In this document: piece by piece, positions 45,239 through 55,679 of the stretch
How the letters are laid out: every line of letters begins with the position of its first letter
Numbering within the stretch: the stretch's first letter is position 1
Assembly (NCBI GenBank): GCA_033060915.1
Contig: CM065378.1
Location: forward strand, 55,775,501-55,839,500
Direction of reading: 5' to 3'
Length of the DNA stretch: 64,000 bases
From: Euryodendron excelsum
Taxonomy: Eukaryota; Streptophyta; Magnoliopsida; Ericales; Pentaphylacaceae
Position numbers and translations under genes: made by a program
Notes under the pieces: generated by a model
What the model saw: the letters and a program-made list of their open reading frames with translations, nothing else
Told to the model about the DNA's origin: nothing
Database searches by the model: none

Positions 45239-46727
45239 TAATTAGAGGGTTAGGCCTATGTCATGTCTAGTCACCCTTCACTCACCTTAGACTCGCTAGT
45301 TACCTTGTTTAATTATATCTACTTTCTAAACTTTTCAAAATTCTAAATTTCTCAAAATGGTCTTTTGTCTTGGAAAAAGTCAAACATTGCATTCATTACA
45401 TGATCGTGCATTATTCATACATCGTACTTTATTTTGCATTTGAGTTCCTTTAAAAGTACTAACTCTGTGTATTTCTTTTATAGGTGGACCCTTGTTCACA
45501 CTGTAATTTATGTTCATAAATTGTCATGTATGTTATGTATGACAGGATGTATAGGAGTTGTTGGACTTTTTTCTCTAATTTCCAAAATCACACAGACACT
45601 TGCATATGCATTTTCATGCAATATTAACCCTAGTTATAACCTTCTAGTTAGAAGGGGGAACAATACATTAACTGTTAGTGGTAGGTAGATGTGTCACCTA
45701 ATCAACGGTCTTTAGATAGTTCCCCTACTTGGATCACTAACCTATAATGGTACCACCCTGAGGAGTGGGCCTAGGTTTGAAGATCCAGGAGCCGAGCTTT
45801 TTAGGAAGCATTAGTTGCCCTCAGCCTCATGCTCAAGTAGTACCCATACATAGCCGAGCCTCTGCCCGATTTAAGGCACATATCTTTTTCAAAACCAAGG
45901 AGGAAAGAGCGACTGCTTTTTAATTTCCTTATTCCTGTTGTTATTACGTCTTGATATCAATATCTTGTCATTCATGCCATTAAACTGTTCATGCATATGT
46001 AATGATCCCAAGGCAAGACTTCCAAAGTAACTTAAGCCACTTGCACTCCATGCATATGATCAACCCTAAAAAGAATGGACTGCAAGTCAATCTCAAATCA
46101 TAAGCCTACCCAATTTCTAAGGGTTTCAAACCCTAAGGACCATGGCATGAATCCAAAAATCATTTTCATAAGAGAGACCACAAAATCTCTCTCGCTCACG
46201 GAGGTAAGGTTGCCACAAGACAAGGGGCAATCCAAAGACAAGGTCATTCAACAACCTCCAAATATCAACAAGGCAAAACCAAAGACTCGATAAGTAGTTT
46301 AGGTAAATAGGTGGAAAGTCCCATGGAATATGTTTCCTTTCCCCAATCTATGTAACTTTGGCTTTCTATCTTAAAGAAATAAAATTGCTCTTTTTATTTC
46401 CCTTGAATGAATGGTTGTATGGAATGAATGAAACAGGCATAGGTATGGTACTTGTATGCAGGGGCAATCCCTTATCTCCATGAGCCTTAGCATCATACCT
46501 AAATCTCCACAAACAAGGAGATCTACAGGGCATGCATTGTATAAATGCTTTTCAAGGATAAGTACTAACTTTCCCTTTGTTCTTTGCCCTTTATGTTTTC
46601 CTCTCTCTTTCCCCCATTCCACAGAAATCAAAAACACATTTAACTCACCATTGCTCCGAAAGGAAGGAAAGGAAAAGACCTAGCATTGTCTGTTGCCTGA
46701 GAACCGATCATCACAAGGCACCAAGCA
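45239..46727 (+). other. Leader of plus Tat/Ogre-like element
   Basis: Long untranslated-looking leader. A block around 45680-45880 (CACCCTGAGGAGTGGGCCTA, GGTTTGAAGATC, CCTCAGCCTCATGCT) is found inverted at 62400-62560 in the leader of the minus element, confirming they are one family. No gene is seen. Confidence 0.6.
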
Positions 46728-47117
46728 TTGCTCATGGCCAACGGAGTAGACACCACCGCTGATTGGTCAATTGAAAAATTCATGGGGGAGTTCCCTATTT
46801 CTGATGGGTGGGGAGAAGAATTCCTACACCCCAAGTATGTTGAGGCGGAAGCCCTTCTGGCCAAAACTTTTTGGCCAGCAATTGAGTATGACTATGAAGA
46901 TATGGGTTGGTGATTGGTTAAGCCCAAGTTGCCAACGGCACCATTCAATTTTACAGAGGACGACCTCGCTTGCTTGTTTACAGAATAAAAAGAAATGGAG
47001 AAAAAAGAGATCAATGACTGCACCAACCTCAACCACCCCTTAGAAGATTTATCCATCTACCCTGCACTCAATGTGTTTGACACTAAAGAAGCTGGCGAAA
47101 TTCCCAAACCTTGCTAA
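46728..47117 (+). pseudogene. Truncated gag-region ORF of plus Tat/Ogre-like element
   Basis: The frame with DGWGEEFLHPKY, then WPAIEYDYEDMGW, a stop, and KEINDCTNLN is homologous to the minus-strand frame at 59447-59806 (DGWGVEFLHPKY, WPATEYNYEEMSW, KEINEATNCT). That segment follows the zinc knuckle of gag in the other element. The capsid and knuckle parts and all of pol are missing here. Confidence 0.65.
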
Positions 47118-47340
47118 GGGTTGTGAACCAAGAGCCTGCAAGGAAGGGATGTCTTCCAAAATTCATCCACTTTTTTTCTATCCTTTTACATTTCTTGTTG
47201 TTAAACTCATGCCACGTTAGAGCTTTTTAAACGAGATAATAGCAATTTTCTGTTATATTCTTGTGAATGGTGGAGTACTTTTAGGAAATTCCCCTTCAAT
47301 CAATAACCCTGCATGGTGGGTGCGATGGCATTAGCAACCC

Positions 47341-47580
47341 ATCCTAAGCCAGAAATTCTTGAAAGAGAGAAAAAGCAGATCCAACTTGAGAATTTGAAGT
47401 TTACCTAAAAAGCAACACTTGAATGACATCTGAGCTAAGTGATGGGTAGTCGGGCTATCAAAAGGAAGAGGAGCCGTTGTTCTGATTTCCCGCAAATAAG
47501 AAATGATTCCATTTGCATAACCCACTAGAGCTGAAGGAATTTCTTGGTAAAAAACCCAAACCAGAGTTGCTTCCTGCATA
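47341..47580 (-). pseudogene. Candidate captured host exon, unidentified
   Basis: On the minus strand an open segment starts right after ATATGCAG (acceptor-like, near 47573) with EATLVWVFYQEIPSALVGYA, continues NGIISYLREIRTTAPLPFD, and ends before GTAAAC (donor-like, about 47402). Composition and splice-like borders look like a real plant exon and unlike the surrounding retroelement. I do not recognise the protein. Confidence 0.45.
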
Positions 47581-48146
47581 TCGGAGCAAATATTAGCAGT
47601 GGATGAGTCTATACATCAACAGTTGCCATCCGAAGGACATCATTGAAACTTTGAAATGAGCTTTATAGACTAAGCAATTTTATTTGAAATGAATAGAGGC
47701 CCTCATTTCTTCTACCATGCAGTCAAAAAAAAAAAGACCATTGTAAAGCCCCTTTGAGCCGGTTACTCCCCTTTTCACAAACCAACCCAATGATCACTGC
47801 CCAGACTAGGTTAAGGCAAAAACATAAACACATCTCAAGAAGGCACCCATAGAATGCCCCGTTTTCAATGTTCCCTCGGTCAGTCCCTCCTTTGGGGCCC
47901 TGGTCAGCCCTCACCAAATCGGTCCCCATTAATGGACCCTGGTTAGCCCTCGCTAGATTTGTCCCCATCATATTTAGTTAAAAAATATTCACCTACAAAA
48001 TTTCAAATTGTTTTAACATAATGTAAATGTATTATGCATCTCAAATATATATCTAAAAATACTAAAAATACATAACACAAGTTCTAATGAATATTTATTC
48101 TCAAAATACAATAAAAATAATTATTTTAAAATAAGTTACATAAAAT
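47581..48146. other. Unassigned sequence
   Basis: 47723-47971 includes two near-repeats of CCCTGGTCAGCCCTC / CCCTGGTTAGCCCTC with GGTCCCCAT. The rest is AT-rich. No gene is seen. Confidence 0.4.
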
Positions 48147-48316
48147 CTGGTATAGGTAAATTTGGTATTGGTCTGTATTACCTGGTACCACTAGTATTGG
48201 TTGGTATTGCCCGGTATCTTGATCGGTACGAAACTCATCTTCTTTGGTATAGTTTTATAACTGGTATGATACATAGTATTTGATACCGACCAGTACAGTA
48301 CGGTATTGATAACTAT
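48147..48316. repeat. GGTAT-rich repeat block
   Basis: Many GGTATTGG / GGTACC / GGTATGAT steps within 170 bp, ending TATTGATAACTATGG. This type of sequence is common at the end of small plant DNA transposons, but no inverted partner could be fixed. Confidence 0.4.
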
Positions 48317-48319
48317 GGT

Positions 48320-48660
48320 TAAAATGGCTAAAAACACATGGAGCAGAGTTATTGGTGCTAGGATAGTGCGGTTTGGCATCCTTGATAGGATTGTTTTGAC
48401 TTTGACTGAGGTTAGGCATATGCCAGATATGAAAAATAGTTCTTTGGGGATGTTGGCTTTGAAAGGTTATAGGTTCTTGCCCTAAGGTGAAGCTCTTGAG
48501 GTTTCTATGGGAAACAAGGTTCTGCTGTATGGACAAAAGATTAGCAATCTGTACAAACTTGTAGAGAGTGTCTTGACAGGTGGAGCTACTATTAGACATA
48601 AGACAAGTAGCATATATAGACGATGTACATGTTCAAACTGTAAGGGTGTGTCACAACTGG
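48320..48660 (+). pseudogene. Copia GAG-preintegrase fragment
   Basis: The plus frame reads VRFGILDRIVLTLTEVRHMP, then GMLALKGYRFL, a stop, SMGNKVLLYGQKISNLYKL and SVLTGGA. This matches the pre-integrase region of copia polyproteins (VRHVPDLK, GYKFxxEGG, GQKxxxLYxL, TVTG). It is short, with one stop and no LTR found nearby. Confidence 0.7.
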
Positions 48661-48764
48661 ATTTTGGACTGCCTAAATGTCTTATAAATAAGACTAGGCC
48701 TAGAATAGGGCTTTTCATGTGACTTGAAGATCCTATTACCACCAGACTATACGGGGCTCTTTGT

Positions 48765-49060
48765 TGCAAGTCGCACGGTTTATTTTGATTTGAAAAGGGC
48801 CATTCATTTTAGAAAAGCTTCAGAGTCGCCACCTAACAATTAAGGTGTGCTAGGATACCAAAAAGTGTATTTTCGCAAACATGAGTTTAGAGGCCAAAAA
48901 CATGATTTTAACGCAAAAAACATGATATGCAAGTTTGGAAAGATTTCAATCCATTTAAAAAGGCATTTGTGCTAATTTTGAAAGGCCCTTGATGATTTGA
49001 CTCTATATCGGTCTACTTAATTAGGTCTAGGCTAGGGGATCATAATATGTGTTGGGAAGC
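48765..49060 (-). repeat. Tat-like LTR fragment (U5 end)
   Basis: Contains AGAGTCGCCACCTAACAATT then AAGGTGTGCTAGG and, further on, GACTCTATATCGGTCTA. The order and orientation match 39600-39860. It is truncated on both sides. Confidence 0.55.
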
Positions 49061-49481
49061 GTTTGTCCAAAATTGGCTCACCCTTGCTCTATAAACCTCT
49101 TTTCTAGCGTCTATCAAATTCATCATTGTCATCGTGCTTGTATGCATGCATCATGTCAATTATATGCAGTTGAGAACGATATTACTTATATGTTTATACC
49201 ATGTGCTAGTGTGTATGTATCATGAATGTACAAATGCTGACAACACAACTGCTATCCTGCTTATCGATGCCATACGAATGCAATATGGTTGTTATTTTGA
49301 GAAGGGCATGTGCCCGGCTTTGAAAGACTTGTCATTCCTGTAGGGTAGGTTTTGAAATGCTATTCCAGTTAAGGAATAAAAATACTAATGCTTATGATAA
49401 GTTGTAACCGAGCATGAAAAGAGAATTCTAACTACTTACATATCTTAACTGTGTAGAAATCAGGCCAAATGTAGTTCAGAC
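49061..49481. other. Spacer without recognisable content
   Basis: No domain or terminal repeat is seen. It separates the U5 fragment from the next LTR. Confidence 0.4.
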
Positions 49482-52400
49482 TGACTTTGAATGGTTTCCC
49501 ACTCCTCGGGGAAAAGGTGAAATACACAGTAGTCTCTCGTTAGAACTCACCCTCCTAGAAGAATAAGTGCGACTAGGTTTGAATTGAAAGTTGGATTGAA
49601 TAAAGGGCTTTTGGAAAACATTTGGAGTTGTCACCTAACTTCATTAAGGTGAGTTAGGTCACCTAAAAACTAAGCATAATCCGAGGATCACACTTAGGGT
49701 TTTCGGAAAATGATTTTGAAAATATCTCCTCAAGAGAGGGTTTTTAAGAAAGCAGGTTGTTTGGCAACCTTTGAAAAATAACTAAGCCCTTTTTGAAAAT
49801 AAACTCCATTTTGGTCTTTGAAAACAATGATTCTAGGTTCCGGGGTTGGTTACATGTAAGGAAGACGCACTAAGCCATCACCCTACCTTGCCCTTGCGGT
49901 ACCTACATGTCTATTTATCCTAGATTCACCTATGAGAGTCTTTAACTAACAAATGTCCAATTCCATTCACTTTAGAAAATAATTTTTAGAAAGATATGAT
50001 GCATTATATGTAAATGCAATAGAAAGATTTGATTTAGAAACAGATTTGGAAATAGAATCGGAAAAGAAGAATCGAAGCTTGAAATTGGAAAGAAAGTTTA
50101 GAAATTGAAATTGAGGATTGAAAATAGAGTTTTAGAATTGGAAGTTGGAAATAGAACATAGAATTGGAAAATGGAAATAAGTATGGAATTTGAGATTTGA
50201 AAGAAGTTGTGGAAATAGAAACTTGAAAAAGATTGTGGAATTTGCGATTTAAAAAGGTTGTGACAGCACCTATGAGAGTTGCCTACGTATCCTTGTTAAT
50301 GAATCAGGTCAATCATAGTTCTGACAAGAGTCTGATAGAAAATAGAAGATTTGATATGGAAGAAGAAGTTGAATTGGAATTTGGATTTGATTTGAATTTA
50401 GAATAGAGGATTGGAAATTGGAATTAAAGGATTAGGAAATTGATTTGGAAAGATAGAAATTTAGGAAACCTAGACTTAGGAAAGATAAGATTTAGAAAGG
50501 ACTTGAGAATAAGAAAGACTTGACTCGACTTGGAAAAGTATTAAGAAAAGATTTGACTTGAATATTAGACTCGGAAGATTAGGAAAGATTGGATTTAGGA
50601 AAGATTCGGATTGGGAAAGTTTCAAAATAGGGAGGTTTCGTTTTAGGAAAGTTTCATTTTAGGAAAGTTTCGAATTAGGAAAGTTTTCGAAATAGGAAAG
50701 TTTCATTTTAAGAAAGTATTGAAATTGGAAGGTCTTGAATTTAAGAAAGTTTTGAATTTAGAAAGTTCCAGATTTGGAAAGATTTGAAGTTTTGAATTTG
50801 AAAAGTTGAAATTTGGAAAGGGATGAAATTAGGAAAGGGTTGAATTAGCAAAGATTTGGAAGCTTAATGTTTAAGGAAAGATTTGAAAGTTTTGGGAAAC
50901 TTATGATTTAGGAAGGTATGAGATTAGGAAAGAGTGAATTAGGAAAGGTTTAAACTAGGAAGGATTGAGATTCCTATTTCTTAAAACATGGGATTGGATT
51001 TGGTTTCTAAAAAGAGATGTTTTGATTTTGTTTCCAAAAATGGAGGATAGGATCTAGTTTCCTAAACGGGAAGATTGGATTTGGTTTCCGAAAGGGAAGA
51101 TTGGATTTGACATGGATTTGGAAAGGGAAGTTTTAGAAACCCTAGATTTGGAAGACTATAGTTTTGATGTAAAAAATAGGTTTTGGAAATATATATAATT
51201 TTGATGTAGAAAACAAGAGGTTTCGGAAATTTAGGTTTTGAGGCCAAAATAAGGGATTGGAAATCATGTTTTTGGAAAGGAAAATTAGGGTTTCCTAATC
51301 GTGGGTTCTAGGATTTGACTTGGGCTCTAAGAAAACAGATTTTGGAAAAGAATTTTTGGAAGGAAATCCTAGAGAGGAGTTTTGGAAAGGGAGATTTTTT
51401 GAAAGAAATCCTAGAGAGGAGTTTTTGGAAAGTGAATTTGATAAGAGAGAGTTTTTGGAAGAGAGTTTTCTAAGAAGGAAACCTAGGGAGCATTTTTAGA
51501 AAGTGAAGTTTGAGGAGAGTGTTTTGGAAAGAAGTTTAAAACAAAGTTTTGAAAAATAGATTTCTGAAAGGAATGTTTTAGAAAACAATTTTGAAAAGGA
51601 AATTGGAAAGGAGATTGAAGAGAATCTTTAGAAAGTGTATAACATATCTCACTTTCCTAAAATGATTTTAACCATAAGAAGGTTAGAACCACTTTAGGAT
51701 AGTGGTTTTAAAAACAATGATTTTGAAAATATGGACCATATTGGTCACTTTAAATGTAACACTTTTCTAAAGCAACCCTAACCATGAAAAGGCTAGAATT
51801 ACCCTAGGATTGTCATTTTGAAAACAAGTTTGAAAAAGAAGATTTTGATGCAAGCTTTTGAAAACGAGTTTGAAAACGAATTTTGGAAGAATACAAGATC
51901 ATGATATGTACAATGCAAATTTGGTGTCCTAAACATACAAGGTGAAGGCTTCACCACATAATCAAGTGGGCCGAACCCACGTGGTCTCCGATTAAACAAA
52001 AAGAAAGCCCCCGACATGGTGACCCTCCAATAGCCTAATCCTACACATGGACCGGGAAGTCCCTTGTTTCAAGCATGCAAGAAGGGGGGGGGGAAGATGG
52101 GGGATTAAAATATAAAAAAACCCAAGTGGGTTCAAAGGGAGAAGAGAGGGGAAGATGCGTAAACTTAAATAAGAAGCCTACCTTGTGTCTTCTTTATTTT
52201 GTTTAGCTTTACGCGCTTTGTTTCTCTTGCTTTACTTCGGTCTTCACTTTAGTCTTCGAGAGTTTGTCTTCGATCTTCAAAGCTTCGTAGTTGCAGCAAT
52301 CCAAGTCTTCAATGGAGGGTTTGAGGCTAGTATATGAGTATATAAGAGTGTATGAGTGTATAGGAGGCTAGGGTTTGTGTATGGAAGCTAGGGTTTGGAA

Positions 52401-52506
52401 AACCTAAAAGAGACTAGGGTTTTTGGAGGCCACGAGCTCTGTATATTGAAGAGTAGGGTTTTTTAGACTGAGTTTGTGGACCTCTTTCATACTGGATGAG
52501 GCTCTA

Positions 52507-52514
52507 TATTTATA
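52507..52514 (-). promoter_or_regulatory. TATA box of minus LTR
   Basis: TATAAATA on the minus strand within GTCTATAAATATAGAGC. It is 16 bp downstream (minus sense) of the nearest palindrome and is followed by a transcribed-leader-like region. Confidence 0.65.
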
Positions 52515-52529
52515 GACAAGGGAATGACT

Positions 52530-52621
52530 GGCGCCTGTTGCAGTGGCGCCCAACCAAAAATGCTTCTGGTGCCACTCCACTCCAAGCCAAAAATTGGCTT
52601 GACGCCACTACTAGTGGCGCC
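52530..52621. promoter_or_regulatory. Palindromes upstream of minus LTR TATA box
   Basis: Two units: 52530-52550 (GGCGCC, 9 nt, GGCGCC) and 52602-52621 (CGCCACTA then TAGTGGCG around one or two bases). A broken unit (GGTGCCACTCCACT) lies between. Same core and same place relative to TATA as in the plus LTR. Confidence 0.8.
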
Positions 52622-53836
52622 AGCCAATTAGGAAAGTTTTAAGGTCGGCAAGCAACGTATCTTGAGAAAATTTGGGAGCCTGTACTTATGACTACCATAC
52701 AATTTTTAGCCTGGCTTCACTAGGAGTGACTCCGAAAGGTCCAGGAAGGTTTCAAGGGATCAGGAATGGCCAGGAAGGCCGAAAAAGGGCAAGAACCCTT
52801 AGAATAGGGTCTCGGGGGTATTTAACTTGAAAAAGGATGGCAAGATTTATCGAAAGGGTTGACCGAGCCATTAGGAGCAAAACGGTCAACCGGGCTGGGA
52901 AGCTGCCGGGATGGACTCGGAATATCCCGGAAGAAGACTCGAGATTTGAAAACATTATTTAGAATGTTCCCAAACGCTACCGGTTTGATACCCAGAGCCG
53001 ATATGGTCAGAAAAGGCGACCGGGCCACTAAAGGCAAAACGGTCATTTCGCACTAGGTTTGCCAGAACTAACTCGGAATGATCTGGAAAGATAATGAAAG
53101 GTTGAGAATACTATAGGAAGCATTCTCAGGAGGTTTTGGTTTGATACCCAGAGCCGGTATGGTCCCCGGCGCGTTTGGATGCCTAGGGGCAAAATGGTCA
53201 TTTTGACCGGAAAGCCTCGAAATTGGCCTGAAACTGACTAGAAAGCACCAAATCAGGCCGGATTGCTTTTAAGACAATCTTAGAAGGGGTGGACTTACCA
53301 TTTTGAATACCTAGGTGTGCACTCGAAAAACGTGCTAAAAATGGCCCTAGGGGCAAGTTAGTCATTTTTCACCAAAGTGGACTAGCAGACACTAGTGTTG
53401 ACCTGGGTTTTAAGTGTTTCCGCCATTCTGACGGCGGTCCCGTGATACAGGGGTTTGTTGGCAATTCCCTGTATCGAGTTGTTTGTGAGTATTTCCGCTA
53501 CTCTGACGGTTGCGATGTTTGCGAGTACTTCTGCTACTCTGACGATTCGCGATCATTTCTGATGCTGTCTGATCTTGGGAAGCTGCTAAAGGGACTTAGC
53601 ACCTGAGAAGTCAACTTTCTCGGAAGGTGTGCCGAAACAGACATTTCTGTATTGGCGGGCTAGCAAGCGCCAAATGTGGATAGTTCTACCATCTAGGGGA
53701 CTTGGGGTCTGGTCCCAGTCGGCAGGTTTAAAGGGACTTACCATTCCGAAGAAACTTTCTCCTAAAAATATACTGGATTGGATAGACTTACCGTCTCGAG
53801 GAATCATCTTTCTCGAGAGAAGGATTGGAATTGGAA

Positions 53837-54150
53837 TTGGAAAAGGGGACTTACCATCTTCGGGAAGACGTGCCTACGGGATTGAAAAGGGACTTACCGT
53901 CTTCGGGAAGACGCGCCTATTGGAATTGGAAAGGGGACTTGCCTTTTTCGAAAAGACGTGCCTGTGAAAATTAGAAAGGGAACTTACCGTCTTTGGAAAG
54001 ACGTGCCTATTGAAATTAGAAAGGGGACTTACAGTCTTCGAAAGGACGTACCTATTGGAATTAGAAAGGGGACTTACCGTCTTTAAAAAGACGTGCCTAT
54101 TGGAATTAGAAAGGAAAATTACCATCTTCGGAAAGACGTGCCTGTGGGAT
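53837..54150. repeat. 45-bp tandem repeat, seven units, in LTR U3
   Basis: The unit GGAAAGGGGACTTACCGTCT then TCGGAAAGACGTGCCTATTG recurs seven times with mild drift. The frame stays open on both strands through the array (45 is divisible by three), giving a repetitive 15-residue frame that should not be read as a gene. Confidence 0.9.
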
Positions 54151-54340
54151 TGGACCGAACAATGCCCCCAAGGGCATTTTAGTTATTTTGCTTCTATTTA
54201 GGCCTGGTGGGCCTGCGAAGCGATGAATAGATAGGATTAGACTTGGAAAGTTGATTTGACTCAAAATATGTCCACATTGACTTGAATACAAGTCTAAACG
54301 GACACTAGACTGCTTAGCGGTTAAAAATTGGGTGCTTACA

Positions 54341-55679
54341 GCTACTCTTCTTTTTCTGTCTTTGCTTGTCAAAGACAGAAAACGATAGAGTAAGAGTCCC
54401 ATGTTGACCACGAGGCAGTCGAAGGGACGTACTTTGGAAATTTTTTGACATTGCGGGTTCGAAAATGGATATTGGGCCCAAAAGGCCTTCGAAAATTAGT
54501 TTATACGGGAAAAAGGGCAAAGCTGCCCAGAATTGCCAACTGGCGCCACTAGCAGTGGCGCCTTTGGAAGAGAAGGCTTGGCGCCTTTGCTAGTGGTGCC
54601 AGGCTTAGAAATAAAACCAAAAACATTTTTGGTTCGACGTTGCTATGGGTTTCGAAAGTTTTTTGCAAAACCGAGAGACATTGCAAGGCAACCGACTTGG
54701 ACATTGAAGGAGCACCTCTTGGAGACCACAGGTGATTGCCGAAAGGAGACCACGTCGCCGAAAGAGAAGATTTCGTTGGAGAACTTCGAAAGGTGAATTT
54801 TCTATCCTATGTTGATTTTAACGTGTAGAACTCCGTTTAAGTCATGTGAACAGTGAAAATTGATGTTTTGACATACTTTGAACACTGTAGTGATGTTATT
54901 TTTGCATTTTCATGCTGTTGAACTGAATTTAAGTGATTTTATGTGATTATGTGAAGAGGGTTTTCTGCAGGAATTGGGAGTTTGTTTCTACAGGCTTGGG
55001 CATTGGGGTTTTTGGCTAGATTTTTGTGTCATGTGCCTTAGAAAAATGTGTTTAACAACCATGTGAAGTTTCGTGATTTTTTTAAAACTTGGTGAATTTT
55101 TTATTTAAAAAAAAAAAGAAAAATACTTCAAAAATTTGGAAAATAGGAAAACTTAAGAAATTGATGAAATTTTTAGAGTTTAAAATTTTGAAAAATGTAA
55201 GAATATTTTAGAAAACATTTGAAATGATTTTGAGAAATTTTAGGATAACTTTAAAAACCATTGATTTATTGAAAAACTAAAACATGTGTTGTGAAAATTT
55301 TAAAAAATTAAAAAGTGTGCGTGGGTGCTGATGTTATGTGATTGTAACGTTGTGAAGTGCACAGTTTATGTTTTGTATTGATGTCGTGAGTGTTATAGGG
55401 ACCGTTTTTAAACGAAACTCTGTCGAATTTTTTAGAAGTTAGGGAAAGAGTGGGAAAAGGTTTAGAAATAAAATCTTTTTGAAGGAAAAAGCCAGAAAAC
55501 CCTTGAGATTTAACTTGAAGTTGGAAAATCAAAATGTGTAGGAATTTCGTTTTGACTTATCATTTGAAATCTTTTTATTATTATTTATTATTTGTTTTTA
55601 GTATTTATTTACTTTATTTTATTATTATCTATCTGCATGCACCGTATATTAACACATCTTACCTTAGCTTACCTTTTCA
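54341..55679 (+). promoter_or_regulatory. Putative promoter and 5'-UTR intron of the antisense ORF
   Basis: A perfect palindrome (54542-54562, 9-bp stem GGCGCCACT, 3-nt loop) and an imperfect one (54580-54600) lie about 1.1 kb ahead of the accessory ORF. Downstream a donor-like site (CGAAAG|GTGAAT near 54794) and an acceptor-like site (CTTTTCAAG near 55681) would remove an AT-rich intron and join a leader directly to the ORF start. No convincing TATA box is visible, so the promoter role is inferred from the shared palindrome. Confidence 0.45.

Larger units (their letters stand above)
49482..54340 (-). repeat. 3' LTR of minus Tat/Ogre-like element
   Basis: The right end reads TGTAAGCACCC on the minus strand (54330-54340) beside a purine-rich tract (AGAAAAAGAAGAG). 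The interior from the right: U3 with 45-bp repeats (53837-54150), a three-unit TCTGACG repeat (53430-53570), palindromes (52530-52621), a TATA box (52507-52514), R, and a long purine-rich U5 (50040-51640) built from GGAAAG/TTTAGGAAAG words. The U5 portion is repeated from 63072. The left edge is uncertain by about 50 bp. Confidence 0.75.

Noticed and set aside
53874..54201. Repetitive 15-residue frames on both strands
   Set aside because: Produced by a 45-bp tandem repeat inside an LTR; no start context or homolog, and both strands are open for the same reason.
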